From contig JACGCN010000003.1 of assembly GCA_014905825.1 (NCBI GenBank), positions 930,001-994,000 on the forward strand: DNA of 64,000 bases. The letters are read 5' to 3'. The DNA comes from Lyophyllum atratum. Its lineage: Eukaryota > Basidiomycota > Agaricomycetes > Agaricales > Lyophyllaceae. The translations under genes were made by a program, and so were the position numbers. How positions within the stretch are numbered: position 1 is the stretch's first letter; the number at the start of each line of letters is the position of its first letter. This document shows positions 40,713-51,133 of this stretch, piece after piece. Under the pieces are notes generated by a model. The model did no database searches, was not told the origin of the DNA, and saw only the letters and a program-made list of their open reading frames with translations.

Positions 40713-41343
40713 AATGCTCGAACACCGCCAACTGCGGTAAGATTGGACATCTTATCGCAGACTGCTTCCAGCTCGGCGGGGGGAAGGCCGGGCAGTACCC
40801 GCACTGGTGGCAAGGGAAACGAACAGCACCAGCAGCCATTGCGAGTGCCAATATGGCAACCGCTTCTACTACGGTGGATGGTCCTGTAGAAAGCGGAATC
40901 CACTACGCACTATCTGCATCTATAGATATGGACGAAATCCTAAAGTTAATCGAAGAAAACTCACCTATCGAACAAAAAGTCGCCCTCGCGGCCGCCGAAA
41001 ACCCCAACTCCCTATCCTCCACTGCCTCAGTTGCCGACTCCGGATGCACCACGTATTTCTTCAAGGACCGGAACTTCTTCAGCGCATACACGGCGTTGAA
41101 GGAGGTTGTTGGCCAGTCGTCGAAGAAGGGGGCGAACTTTTCAGTTCTAGGGATCGGTAGTGTCGAAATGAAGGTCGTCCACAACAAAAAGGAACACACC
41201 TTAGTCTTTAATGGTGCCCTACACGCCCCAGATGTCACCGCCAACCTCATATCCATCAGCAAGCTGGACCTCGCTGGATGGGACATTGTTTTCGGTAGTC
41301 AGCGCGTTTCTTCAAGAATAAAGAAGAAATATTCACCGGAGCC
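39910..41343 (+). repeat. 719-bp tandem duplication inside copia
   Basis: Copy 1 is 39910-40628 (719 bp) and copy 2 is 40629-41343 (715 bp). They read the same except that copy 2 lacks 4 bp in the run CAGCGCGTGCGTTTC (about 41305). Copy 2 again encodes the zinc knuckle and protease. The net insertion is not a multiple of three, and the 4-bp loss adds a further shift. Confidence 0.92.
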
Positions 41344-44265
41344 TTGAAGAACGGCCTATATCTCATCGCCGGCTCCTTCATCACTGCTATCCCTACCGCG
41401 CTCACTGCCCGCTCTCTGCGTAGCCCGTCCGATATAGCGACGTGGCACAGGCGCTTGGCGCATTTTGGAACGGCCCGTATCGTGGAAGCCGCTAAACTCG
41501 TCGACGGCCTAGACATTATGAAACGCGAGACGCCGGGCCAATGCGAGGATTGCATCATCGGCAACCAAAAGAGGAGACCCTATGACGAGGAGGTTTCAGC
41601 CAAACGGGAGGTGCTAGAACTCACAAACATTGACATATTCGGCCCGACACGCACACCATCCACCGGTGGCGCACTCTACGCAATGAAGTTTCATGACAGC
41701 GGCTCATCCCATCTACGCACGTTCTTCCTACAAAACCGCCAGGCCGAAACTACTCTATACGCCCTAGAAACCTACAAACTCGAATCGGAGAAGGTCACCG
41801 GAAAAGTCATGATCTACATCCGCACAGATAACGCACCCGAGTTCAAAAGCCACCTTTGGGAAGAATGGATGCGTAACCACGGCCTAAAATTCATCCCTAC
41901 AGCCCCATACTCCTCATCCTCCAACGGAACCGCTGAACGATCCATAGGTGTTACGACTGGAGCGGTTCGCGCTATGCTACTTGATGCCGGTATGGCGGGA
42001 AGATGGTGGGCTGAAGCATGGGGGTTTGCTGATGTTGTGGAGAACCTATTACCGTCGGCACGTCATCCTGGGATTATTCCTGAAGAGAAGTGGACGGGAA
42101 GACGGCAGGATGTGGGACACATAAGGGTGTGGGGATGCGTCGCCTACGTCCACGTACCAAGCGAGAAGGGCGGAGGTAAACTAGCCGACCGCGGTCAAAA
42201 GGGGCGATTGATTGGAATCGAGGGCCGAGGGATCTATCGGGTATTGATCCCGGAGACAGGCCAGATCATCAGATCCAGGAACGTGAGATTCGAAGAGGGA
42301 TTCGGTCATCGCACCCTCACGGCTGAGGGGGAGTATTCTGTGGATGACGATGAAGACATGGACTTAAGCTTCTTGGAAGCTGAACCTACATCTACCACCA
42401 CCACTCCAGCCGCTCACGCGCCCACTGTCCAAGCGCCCACCGCTCAACGGGCACCTGACCCTATTCCCGAGCATGTCAAAATCTCACGCCCACGCATCAT
42501 CTACCCTCCCGCAACGCGCAGATCCAGCCGTCTAGCTGAACAAAACGGGGAAGCTCCTAAAGATTCGGAAGATGCCCCAACCGTCGACGAAACCATCAAT
42601 ATAGTGGAAGACTCGGATGAAGAAGACTCACATGCCGCGTTAGCCGCCGGTCTCGACATCCCATCTGAACCACTCAACCGCTTCATCCCACAGTCGTTCC
42701 ATGACGCCTTCGACCTCTCACGCCGCCACCTCTGGTTCCCGCCGATGGAAAAGGAAATTGAACGTTGGGACACTCGCGGCGTCGTCACCCCAGTACCTAG
42801 ACCGCTGGGAATCCGCACTATCAAAACGAGATGGGTTTACGACTTAAAAATAGACGGAGAGGGAAAGCTGGTGAAGAGACGAGCAAGAGGTGTGGTGAAG
42901 GGGTTTACGCAGAAACTGGGGGAACACTACTACGAGTCGTTTGCGGCTGTAGTCAGGTACGAATCAGTCCGCATGCTATTTGCCCTAGCTGCCTCGAAAG
43001 GCCTTAGGGTACACCTCGTCGACGTCGTCGGCGCTTTCCTCAATGCTGAACCTCAGGGTGACAACTACCTTGAAATCCCAGAAGGCTTCGAGGCACACTA
43101 CTCCATCCCAGGCGTCGACACGGTTCTCAAGATGAACCTAAACCTCTATGGCACGATGGACGGTGCCAACAACTGGGCTCGCCTCCTCAACAATACATTC
43201 CTGGAGCTTGGTCACCGCCAATCAAAAGCCGACCCCTGCATGCGTATCCAACACACTAACGACGGTGGTTCCTCTATTACAGCGACCTACACTGATGACA
43301 TGACCATCGTATCATCTACTACGGCCGCGGAGCACCAAACCGTCGAGGAGATGAAGGGGAAGTACGAGCTCACAGACCACGGACGCCCAGACATTGTACT
43401 CGGCATGGGCATTATTCATCACCCCTCCGGCGACATCTCCATCCACCAAAAGCCCCTCATCATAAAGACCCTCACGGAGTTCGACATGCTCAACTGTAAT
43501 CCCAAGTACACGCCGCTTCCCCCTTCCTTAAACCTAACCGACTCTCAACCAAAACCCATCCCGACGCAGGACGCTTTCTTCATGGGCGATAAGGCGTACC
43601 ACAAGGCATGCGGAATGTTTAACCATCTCGCGAACGGAACGCGTCCCGACATCGCCTTCTCGGTCATGCTCCTAATGCGATACGCATCAGACCCTCGCCC
43701 AATCCACTGGCGCCTTGTCCTCCACCTCTTAGCCTACCTTAAGGCAACCACCAACCTAGTCATCACTTACCGCAGGGACTCGGACGTCAAACCATATGGT
43801 TATACCGACTCCTCGTACGCGGACGACCCAGAGACGCGCAAGTCATCAGCAGGCTACGTCTTCATATCTGGTAAAGCCGCGGTTGGATGGAAGGCGAAAA
43901 CTCAACAACGCGTCAGCACCTCTACGGGAGAGGCAGAGTACATCGGCGTCTACGAAGCTGGGAAGCAGGCGCTATGGATGCGCTCGTGGTATAACGAGTT
44001 GGACCAATACTTCGACCTCCCCATCACCACTTACTGCGACAATGAAGCGGCCATCATCCTCGCCAAGAACGCCAGTGGTCACTCAAAAATCAAACACATC
44101 GCGATGAAGACCCACTGGATTCGCGAGGTCGTTGAACGTGGGGAGGTTCGCATCGAGCCCATCTCATCCGAGGACAACGTCGCCGACTTGTTCACCAAGT
44201 CGCTTCCTCGCCCGAAGCTCGAGCGTTTCATCAAAATGATGGGTATGGAAGTTTTAGATATCTAA
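41344..44265 (+). CDS. copia integrase, reverse transcriptase and RNase H
   Basis: 973 residues open, although now out of frame with gag. It begins within pol (KNGLYLIAGSF), so it would not have its own start. Integrase: HRRLAHFGTARIVEAAKL with CEDCIIGNQKRR, IDIFGPTRTPSTGG, RTDNAPEFKSHLWEEW and NGTAERSIGVTTGAVRAML. RT: TRWVYDLKIDGEGKLVKRRA, VDVVGAFLNAEPQGDNYLEI, and the catalytic ATYTDDMTIVSS near residue 655. RNase H: YTDSSYADDPETRKSSAGYV, STSTGEAEYIGVYEAGKQAL and DNEAAIILAKN, then NVADLFTKSLPRPKLERFI. The domain order integrase before RT defines copia. Confidence 0.93.
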   Translation: MKNGLYLIAGSFITAIPTALTARSLRSPSDIATWHRRLAHFGTARIVEAAKLVDGLDIMKRETPGQCEDCIIGNQKRRPYDEEVSAKREVLELTNIDIFGPTRTPSTGGALYAMKFHDSGSSHLRTFFLQNRQAETTLYALETYKLESEKVTGKVMIYIRTDNAPEFKSHLWEEWMRNHGLKFIPTAPYSSSSNGTAERSIGVTTGAVRAMLLDAGMAGRWWAEAWGFADVVENLLPSARHPGIIPEEKWTGRRQDVGHIRVWGCVAYVHVPSEKGGGKLADRGQKGRLIGIEGRGIYRVLIPETGQIIRSRNVRFEEGFGHRTLTAEGEYSVDDDEDMDLSFLEAEPTSTTTTPAAHAPTVQAPTAQRAPDPIPEHVKISRPRIIYPPATRRSSRLAEQNGEAPKDSEDAPTVDETINIVEDSDEEDSHAALAAGLDIPSEPLNRFIPQSFHDAFDLSRRHLWFPPMEKEIERWDTRGVVTPVPRPLGIRTIKTRWVYDLKIDGEGKLVKRRARGVVKGFTQKLGEHYYESFAAVVRYESVRMLFALAASKGLRVHLVDVVGAFLNAEPQGDNYLEIPEGFEAHYSIPGVDTVLKMNLNLYGTMDGANNWARLLNNTFLELGHRQSKADPCMRIQHTNDGGSSITATYTDDMTIVSSTTAAEHQTVEEMKGKYELTDHGRPDIVLGMGIIHHPSGDISIHQKPLIIKTLTEFDMLNCNPKYTPLPPSLNLTDSQPKPIPTQDAFFMGDKAYHKACGMFNHLANGTRPDIAFSVMLLMRYASDPRPIHWRLVLHLLAYLKATTNLVITYRRDSDVKPYGYTDSSYADDPETRKSSAGYVFISGKAAVGWKAKTQQRVSTSTGEAEYIGVYEAGKQALWMRSWYNELDQYFDLPITTYCDNEAAIILAKNASGHSKIKHIAMKTHWIREVVERGEVRIEPISSEDNVADLFTKSLPRPKLERFIKMMGMEVLDI

Positions 44266-44289
44266 TCCTAACTACGGATTCAGGGGGAG

Positions 44290-44557
44290 TGTTCGAGAGA
44301 ATCCTACGTACCGTACATAGAGTTACTTCCGCATTCCGTTTAGTTTACTTATGTTTGCCCCTACCTACAATTTTCCCTCGACGCTCGCTCCTGCACACCT
44401 CAGCCGTTTACCCTAACGTCTGAGGTGTGTAACTCTACTATATTCCGTCTTATAACTTACTGATTATATTTACCTAGTTCTTACATTACGTCTGACAGGT
44501 AGATACTTAATATCAGCCGTTTACCCTAACGTCTGAGTTCTTACATTACGTCTGACA
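44290..44557 (+). repeat. 3' LTR of copia
   Basis: 268 bp, the same as 38780-39047 by eye. Confidence 0.92.
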
Positions 44558-44562
44558 ACCCC

Positions 44563-45005
44563 CCTGTCATTCCTAGACTAATCCACTGATCAACCTTGAG
44601 TGCGTGTCAGAGACGTCTTGCGAAGCGTTGCGAGGTGTGGGTCGGCGGCGATGCGAGTCGATGGCGATGCGAGTTGATGGCGATGCGAGTCGATGGCATC
44701 ACAAGCTGCAGCGGCGGAGGGGTCGGTGGTGGTATCGGTGGGAGCAAGACAACGACGACAATGGCAATCTCACGCGTCAACAACAGACTTGTTGTTTCAG
44801 GTTTGGTGACCATGTGACCTGTGTGCAGTTCGGACCGGTTGCGACTGGTCCTGACCAGTCGCGGCAGGCCGGCCATTTCCGAGCAACCGCAACCGCTGGC
44901 TTTGGAAATCAGCCGCAACCGCAACCGCAAGTCCGGTTGTTTCCGGTTGCAGTCCGGTCGAGTTGCGGTCTTTTTCGGTTGGCGCAACCGGACCTCGAAA
45001 GCCTA
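44563..45005. other. Right internal and subterminal part of hAT-2
   Basis: Contains five near-identical GGCGATGCGAG(T)TGATG-like units at 44647-44698, then CCGGTT/GACCGG-rich subterminal sequence up to the TIR. No gene seen. Confidence 0.55.
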
Positions 45006-45013
45006 GGCATACG

Positions 45014-47142
45014 AGTGATGTATCCACGCTACGGGGATACCATTCTCGATCAAGTGCCGGACGTCCATATCCTCAGAAATGAGGTTACGGTCCTCTGGTG
45101 AGTTAAAGCGAGTTATGGTGAACTCGCGGCCTGAGATCGGCACTAATGGTCGATTGGGGTTGGCTGCATTGTGAGCTTCTACCATCTCATGGTAGAAGTA
45201 TGGGCGAACCATAATGCTCGCCAGCACTCTCACGAATGCGGAACGGTGATTGCTACTGACAGGCGCCAGTATGGAGGTCAGTGTGTGGCCGAAGACGGTC
45301 TCACGGGAGATTCGGCGGGCATAATCCATGGCTAAGCCATGGTGCCAGTTCCGGGTACCAGGACGTCCATGGTGCAGCATATACTGCGCCATGAGCTCCT
45401 GGTTGAAGCTGCTGCTGCCCGAAGGCAGCGTTAGCCCAGCCCCGTGTGTTCTACCAGTAATCTTGGCAGACAGTGCGCCGGCAGGACACACAACAGGTGG
45501 GTGCTGCCAGGGTTGGTAGCCTGAAGCTACTCGGGGAGGCTCACGCTCCTCGAAGTGGGAAAGTTCTGTGGCCGCTTGCATAGCGCAGTCACGAAGGCGG
45601 GGGTGGATCTGCTGCGAGATCCTAATGAACTCAGCGAGGAGCTCATAGGCTTGGCATCGCTCTTCGTCTGAGAGCCGCCATTTGCCATTCGTCGTCTTTT
45701 TAAAGACGAAGTCATACAACTTCTGAACTTCGAAAGGATTCATCGGGAATCCTCTCGGGAATGCGGCATAAAGCCGACCAGAAGAGGCCGGCAATTGGTA
45801 CCGTTGGCGGTCCCCAACCTCACGAGAGGAAGCTCTGAAAGCTTCCATGAGGGCGTATACCCTATTGTCGTAGGGGGACCAATAGAATTGTGGGCCCAAC
45901 ATGTCCCACAAGTGATTGCTCCGTTCGTGGCGGTTATTAACCACCACTACTTCCATTTCCTGGGCAATGGGCCCAGGTTCTTCATTCTCCCGATGCCGAG
46001 CTTCATTACCTCGGTGGGTCTCTTGACCCTTCTTCTTCTTCGCAGACACGACCTTCTCCGAGGCGCCAGAGCTGGCGCCATCATCGGATTCGCCGTAAAC
46101 AGCGGCCTCAAGAGGATCACGGATGATCCGAGCCTTGGACGGGCCGGCAACTGATGTTGTCGGCGGTGGGGCAGGACGCGGAGTCAGGACCCACTGAGGG
46201 GGTCCTGGCGCAGCCTCGGGTACTTTGTACGTCGTGACTTCACGACGTCCACCGTCGCGGTTAGCGGGGGTGACTTTTTGTGACTTTGAAGAAGCCACAG
46301 GTTTGGCCGACTTCGATGAAGACGGTAAAGGGCGAGTGGGGGCCACTGGCCTCCGGTACTCCTCCGGCCGCATGGACTCGATCCATGGCCGGTTGATGCG
46401 GATCTCGAAGGGTGAGGGATACCGATCATCCCGTCGCTCGATATCACGGCCCACTGGGTCGCTACTGATATAGGAGTCCGAGTCATCTGTGCGCTCAAAG
46501 TGCCGGAATGCCTCGCCAAACGAACTCCCCATACTCCGCAATCCCGACGACATTTGTGGGAGAGCGGGAAAGGGCTCTGGAGATCGTTGATGCTCAGAGC
46601 GCCGACGTGGAGACTGGGGACGGGCGTCGCGCCTAGGAATAGGCGCTACAGCACGTTGTTGACGTGCCGTGTCCATCTGATGAACTTTGATGGGCCTTGA
46701 AGAAGGTCCATCTTCCCGAGAAGGTGAGGATGATGACATCCTCTTCCGTTCGTTCTTGAGCTGAGCTGCTATCAGATCAGCTCGCGAACGTTTGCGGGCG
46801 GCTTGGAGTCGTGCCTCCTCAGCTCTGTCCAAGAGCTGAGTCACGACAAGGGCAGCCGAATCGTACTCGATGAAGCCGAGGAATTCGGTATCAATGGGCC
46901 ACTTGGTGGTCCAGGGTCCCGAATTGCATCGGCCCGCGAACTTGGGCAGGAAGGTTCGGGGACGCGTTACTCGCGCCTCCTCCCCCTCCTTGACCCTGTC
47001 CCGGGGTCAGATCCTGATTCGGGCGGCCGAAGCCACCCTGCGCGTTTGCTGGGTTGTCGGGGTCATTGGCGTCCATGTGGTTGCTGTTGATGAAGAGAAA
47101 AAAAAGTTGTGACAGTGATATGTCACCGCAACATTCCCTCAT
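45014..47142 (-). pseudogene. Third ORF of gypsy-2, N-terminal and middle part
   Basis: Starts MDANDPDNPANAQGGFGRP (47059), Gly/Pro-rich. It breaks by a frameshift near 46905 and continues as TKWPIDTEFLGFIEYDSAAL and QLLDRAEEARLQAARKRSRA. Then comes a long Arg/Ser/Pro-rich stretch, then a folded-looking part: FYWSPYDNRVYALMEAFRAS, RLYAAFPRGFPMNPFEVQKL, HLGLAMDYARRIS-like WHHGLAMDYARRISRETV, and FNSPEDRNLISEDMDVRHLI. It ends at the hAT-2 junction (PVAWIHHSYA). The rest is at 8503-9038. Total original length was near 830 residues. No known domain was recognised. The position after integrase fits an accessory ORF of the element. Confidence 0.65.
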
Positions 47143-47198
47143 TGGAACTCAGACATCTCGATCTGATGGCCACGATCACGTGCTCACGACGCGTTCGT

Positions 47199-48050
47199 TC
47201 AGACGCGTCTCGCCAACTGCCTAGGGCGCTTAACGCCCTGCAACTCCAGATAACGGTCCAGGGCCGCAAGGTCCTGGCAGGTCTTATACGGCTCCCAAGT
47301 CGTATCACCGAGGCTCCAACGAACCTCAAATTCCAGGTCATTATTGACCCAGCGATGTCCCATAATGTCTTCGACGAACCATTCCTGGTCGTCTTCGACC
47401 CCAAAATCGTAAGGTTCTGGGCGCGATCGATTGGGGAACATCAAATCGCTCGACGCGTGATAGGGTCGTAGAAGCGATACATGGAATTTAGGGTGGATGC
47501 GACGCTGTGCAAGCGCCGCGGGTAGTTCCAAGATATAGTTTGAGACCTCAGGGAAGGCCTCGAGTACCTTGTAGGGACCAATAAATTTCGGACACAATTT
47601 GCGTGCCCGTCCTTTGGGTAGATTCAGGTTCTTGGTGGATAAGTACACCGAACTTCCAACTTAGATAATTGGTTCTGGACTACGACGTGCATTCGCCGTT
47701 CGTGTCTGAAAGACACGGGTTTCAATAACCGCATCATGGGCGTTGGCTAAGTTCGTCAACGCTTGCTCTGCGTACTGTTTAATACCTCTCGGGACGACAT
47801 CGTCGTTCCGAATCTCCTTAATCATTGACGGCATAAACCCGCCATTAAGTTCGAAGGGGGCGTATTTCGTCGTCCCCGATACCCTAGCGTTTATGGCGAA
47901 TTCCGTCATGGGCACGCGTTCGACCCAATCCTTTTGATCGTGTCGAACAATCGTCCGGAATATTTGGCCAATGCTACGATTGGCCCGTTCGGTCTGTCCA
48001 TCCGTTTGAGGATGGAAGGAAGTCGACATCAAGAGCTTGGCTCCTAACAT
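47199..48050 (-). pseudogene. gypsy-2 integrase C-terminal half and chromodomain
   Basis: Frame resumes with [37 protein letters not shown] and [24 protein letters not shown] stop at 47661-47663 follows SPEPII, and the same frame goes on with VGSSVYLSTKNLNLP, KFIGPYKVLEAFPEVSNY, HPKFHVSLLRPY and a chromodomain (WFVEDIMGHRWVNNDLEFEV, DTTWEPYKTCQDLAALDRYL), ending at 47199. The stop probably arose by a point change. Confidence 0.88.
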
Positions 48051-50173
48051 CTTATGGAGTGATCTCCACCATCGTGACGTGAACTTAGAGTCCCTGTCCG
48101 AGTCTCGGACTCCGAGACAATGGAGCTCTGGAGGCCGTGTAGCCTCACGATTTCCTTCAGGTACACCCAGGACAACTCTTTAGCTGTCATAGTGGTGTGG
48201 ACCGGTATCAGATGAACCATGCTCGTCATCCTACAGATGACGACCCAAAGGTAATTGTAACCTTTAGACTCTGGGAACAGGCCTATGAAGTCCATTCCAA
48301 TCGAGTCCCATGGCTTCAGAGCAATGGGCAGCAGGTGATTTTTACCCGCTGGCTTTTGATTCGAGACTTTGGCGCGTTGACACGCTTCACAAGTCTTGCA
48401 AAAGGCCTTCACGGTCTTAGGTATGTCGGGCCACCAGTACCATCGTCGAACATATTCGGCGGTGCGCTCTTCGCCAAAATGGCCAAGAGTCTGGTGGGCC
48501 TGCTCCACTATCGATGTGAGGAGTTCAGGACTCCGTGGGATACACATTACCCGACCGCCAGCTAAGTTGGTGGTCCAGATAAGATCCTTTTTGACGGTGA
48601 AGCTTTTATAAGCCTCTGGGTCTTCCAGGATGAGCGACAAAAGCTTATCAGAAGGGTAACCCTTCTTCACTTTATCGATAAAGGCCGCATCAGTACGGTC
48701 TTTCGGTGGAGCCACTACGGTTCGTCCGAATAGTATGTCACCTAAGGTGACATGGTTATCTGTATCTTCTGCTGCCGATGCATCGGTAGCAGTGTGGTTA
48801 TCACCCATGGCATCAGCTTCGTTCATAAGCTGAGCTTCCAGGTCACGCTCTTCTCGGCGTTCTTGGAGACGTCGATTAGCTTGAAGTCGAGTTTCGCGCA
48901 TTGCGCGTATTTCGACGACCTTTTCTACAGCCTCTTGGTACCGAGGCTGAGGAAGGTCTTCGCCTTCTGGATCAATACGAATATCCGCATTGACATACTC
49001 ATGGGCGTCATGGACGTCCTTAGCTGTGTCGCTCGCGAAATATCGAGACAAGCAGTCAGCGACTTTATTGTATTCGCCTTTAACGTAGGTTATATCGAAA
49101 TCAAATTTCGATAGATAATCTATCCATCGCCTTTGGCGCGGAGTGAGACTAAGTTGAGTTTTGAAAAACTCAAGGGCCTTATGGTCCGTAATTACGTGGA
49201 TTTTATAACCCACGAGCTTGTCTTCCCACTTTAAGAGGGCTTCCAAGATCGCTAATGTCTCGAGTTCATGCACAGCATAGTTTTGTTGTGCACTCTTGAA
49301 CTTCTTGGACATGAACCCAGCAGGACGACACTGCGCCCATGTAGGTCCTTGTCCGTACATTGCGCCGACACCAGACGTCGAGGCATCACAGATAACCCAA
49401 ATGGGTTCTCCAGTTTTCGGCTCAATGGGTCGAATTACTGAAGTAGTAACGCAGATGCGTTTGATCATCTCAAAGCATCGTTGATGAATGGGGCGCCAGT
49501 AGAAAGGCGTCCCGTTTTGAGTCATAGACATTAACGGCCCTGTATAAGCCGTAATATCCGGGAGGAAAGCACCGATATAATTGACCAGTCCAACGAAGCG
49601 CTGGACGTCATTATAGCTGCGAGGAGTTCGCCACTCGCGTATACGCGCGAGTTTGTCGGCATCTGGGTGGATACCCTGGTCATCGATGATATGGCCAAGG
49701 CAATCCACCTTGTCCGCATACAATTCGCATTTCTTCCACTGCAGGAAAAGCTGGTACTTTCTGAGTCGCTCGAAGACGACTCTAAGGTGTTGCTCGTGAT
49801 CCTCGATGGAGTCCGAATAAATGAATATATCATCTAAATAGACGTGCATGAAACGTCCAATGGCATCTCGAAATATCGAGGTCATTAACCTCTGGAACGT
49901 AGCGGGGGCGTTACAGTCCCCGATTTGCATGATGTTACTGACATAAGTGCCAGCTATCGTTGCGAAGGTGGTTTTAGGAACGTCTTCAGTGCGCACGCGC
50001 ACTTGCTCGTAGGCATCTGTTAGATCGATTTTTGACCTAATTTTGCCGCGAGCGACATCCTCTCGGATTACCTCTTGGTCAGGTAACGGAGTGACGTCCT
50101 TGATCGTATTGTTGTTGCGTTGACACGCATCCAGAGGAGTTGGTAAGGACCCACCTTTCTTGGGAATACACAA
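48044..50173 (-). pseudogene. gypsy-2 RT, RNase H and integrase N-terminal half
   Basis: RT: LLCIPKKGGSLPTPLDACQR, KIDLTDAYEQVRV and the catalytic MHVYLDDIFIYSDS. RNase H: WVICDASTSGVGAMYGQG, AVHELETLAILEALLKWEDK, VITDHKALEFF and YNKVADCLSRYF. Integrase: HQTLGHFGEERTAEYVRRWY with CKTCEACQRAK (HHCC), and SIGMDFIGLFPESKGYNYLW (first Asp). After [10 protein letters not shown] the frame is thrown off by an extra 14 bp, so the second Asp motif (SDRDSKFTS expected) is broken. On its 5' side a TGA at about 50198 separates it from the preceding KWWEP. Confidence 0.9.
48096..48117. other. Palindromic 14-bp insertion, likely transposon excision footprint
   Basis: Plus strand reads GTCCGAG, then TCTCGGAC, then TCCGAGA. 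The middle unit is the inverted copy of the 8-bp word GTCCGAGA, and the outer two are that word lacking its last and first base. Removing 14 bp restores the normal integrase reading [10 protein letters not shown]. Palindromic filler between copies of an 8-bp target is what hAT-type excision with flank hairpins leaves. Confidence 0.6.
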
Positions 50174-50197
50174 CAGGGGTGCGGCCTGCCGAGCAGG

Positions 50198-51115
50198 TCA
50201 CGGTTCCCACCATTTAGAGTCGGTATACCTATTTACCTTAGCGTAGAACTCATCGCGAAGCGACTGAGGACACCGAGGCGCGTGATAGGTATATTGCCTC
50301 GTGTCATCAATAAGATTTATCTCATGATTAACGTCGCGCCATGGGGGCAGAACTGGTTTAGTTCCACAGACCATGTCTTCGAACTCATCATACCACTGCT
50401 GACGCAGTCGAGGATAGTCGGCTTCCGTTAGACGGCCCTTTTGGGTCGTCTTTGGTATATCCTTGGTGTTGACGGCTCGAATGGAGGCTGAAGCACCCTT
50501 GGATCGCGGGGGTTCAAACCTCGCTTTCAACTTAACTAAGTTGAAATCACTATCATCAGCTACCGGTACCCGGTAGGGTGGAGCTTTAGCTCGTTTCTTG
50601 GACGTTCGTCTGAAGTCCATCGGCTCTGAGACTTCCTCATCGAGAGCCTCACGATACACCGATACTGCAGGTCGTACATTACGACCTTGCCATGCCCATA
50701 CGGAACCTATAACTTGGTTCCATTCATCCGGCATTCGAGGGTCAAATAACCACTCGTACTGAGGTACTGGATCTGGTCGATCCCACATGAATCGTTCCGA
50801 TCGATCTACCGGCGCTTGGAACGCGTCGTCGTCGACCTTGGTGTCCGCAGCCTGAGCTACATTCGATTCATCACCTGCTGGAGTTGCTTCAACTCCAACT
50901 ACTTCAGGATTTACATCCGGTACAGCTGCGTTAGCCGTACGCTTCGGTTTTTTCGCAGGTTTCAGGGAGGTCTTTGGTACTTCCCCCCCTCTTAGAGTTT
51001 CTTGAAACTCTTCCTCGGATATCATAATGGACGGAAATCCATCGGGGAGGCTATTCGTAGCCTCCACCTTTTCATCCAAGACCTCGATCGACACCTTCGA
51101 TCGAGCAACCTTCAC
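50198..51115 (-). pseudogene. gypsy-2 pol segment between protease and RT
   Basis: 305 residues of the polyprotein linker and RT N-terminus: MWDRPDPVPQYEWLFDPRMP, DYPRLRQQWYDEFEDMVCGT, LPPWRDVNHEINLIDDTRQY and PQSLRDEFYAKVNRYTDSKW, typical of the start of gypsy RT. Both ends are in-frame TGA stops: one separates it from the protease frame (RRE stop LATPPAVKVARSK) and one from RT (KWWEP stop PARQAAPLLC). The frame is the same across all three, so two point changes account for the splitting. Confidence 0.85.
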
Positions 51116-51133
51116 CGCTGGCGGCGTGGCCAG

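Larger units (their letters stand above)
38780..44557 (+). mobile_element. Ty1/copia retrotransposon
   Basis: Two 268-bp LTRs (38780-39047 and 44290-44557), TGTTCGAGAG...GTCTGACA, flanked by the 5-bp duplication ACCCC (38775-38779 and 44558-44562). The purine tract CAGGGGGAG precedes the right LTR. The LTRs look identical, so insertion was recent. The element is nevertheless broken by an internal 719-bp tandem duplication in the gag/protease region. Confidence 0.93.
37162..45005. mobile_element. hAT-2: non-autonomous hAT-type element with nested inserts
   Basis: Ends TAGGCTTTCGAAGTCCGG (left) and CCGGACCTCGAAAGCCTA (right) are inverted. The flanking 8-bp duplication is GGCATACG (37154-37161 and 45006-45013). 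The target is the third ORF of gypsy-2, 13 bp from the gypsy-3 insertion. Subterminal zones carry many AACCGG and CCGGTC motifs, as in hAT-1. Without the foldback and copia inserts only about 1.25 kb remains, with no transposase. Confidence 0.88.
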
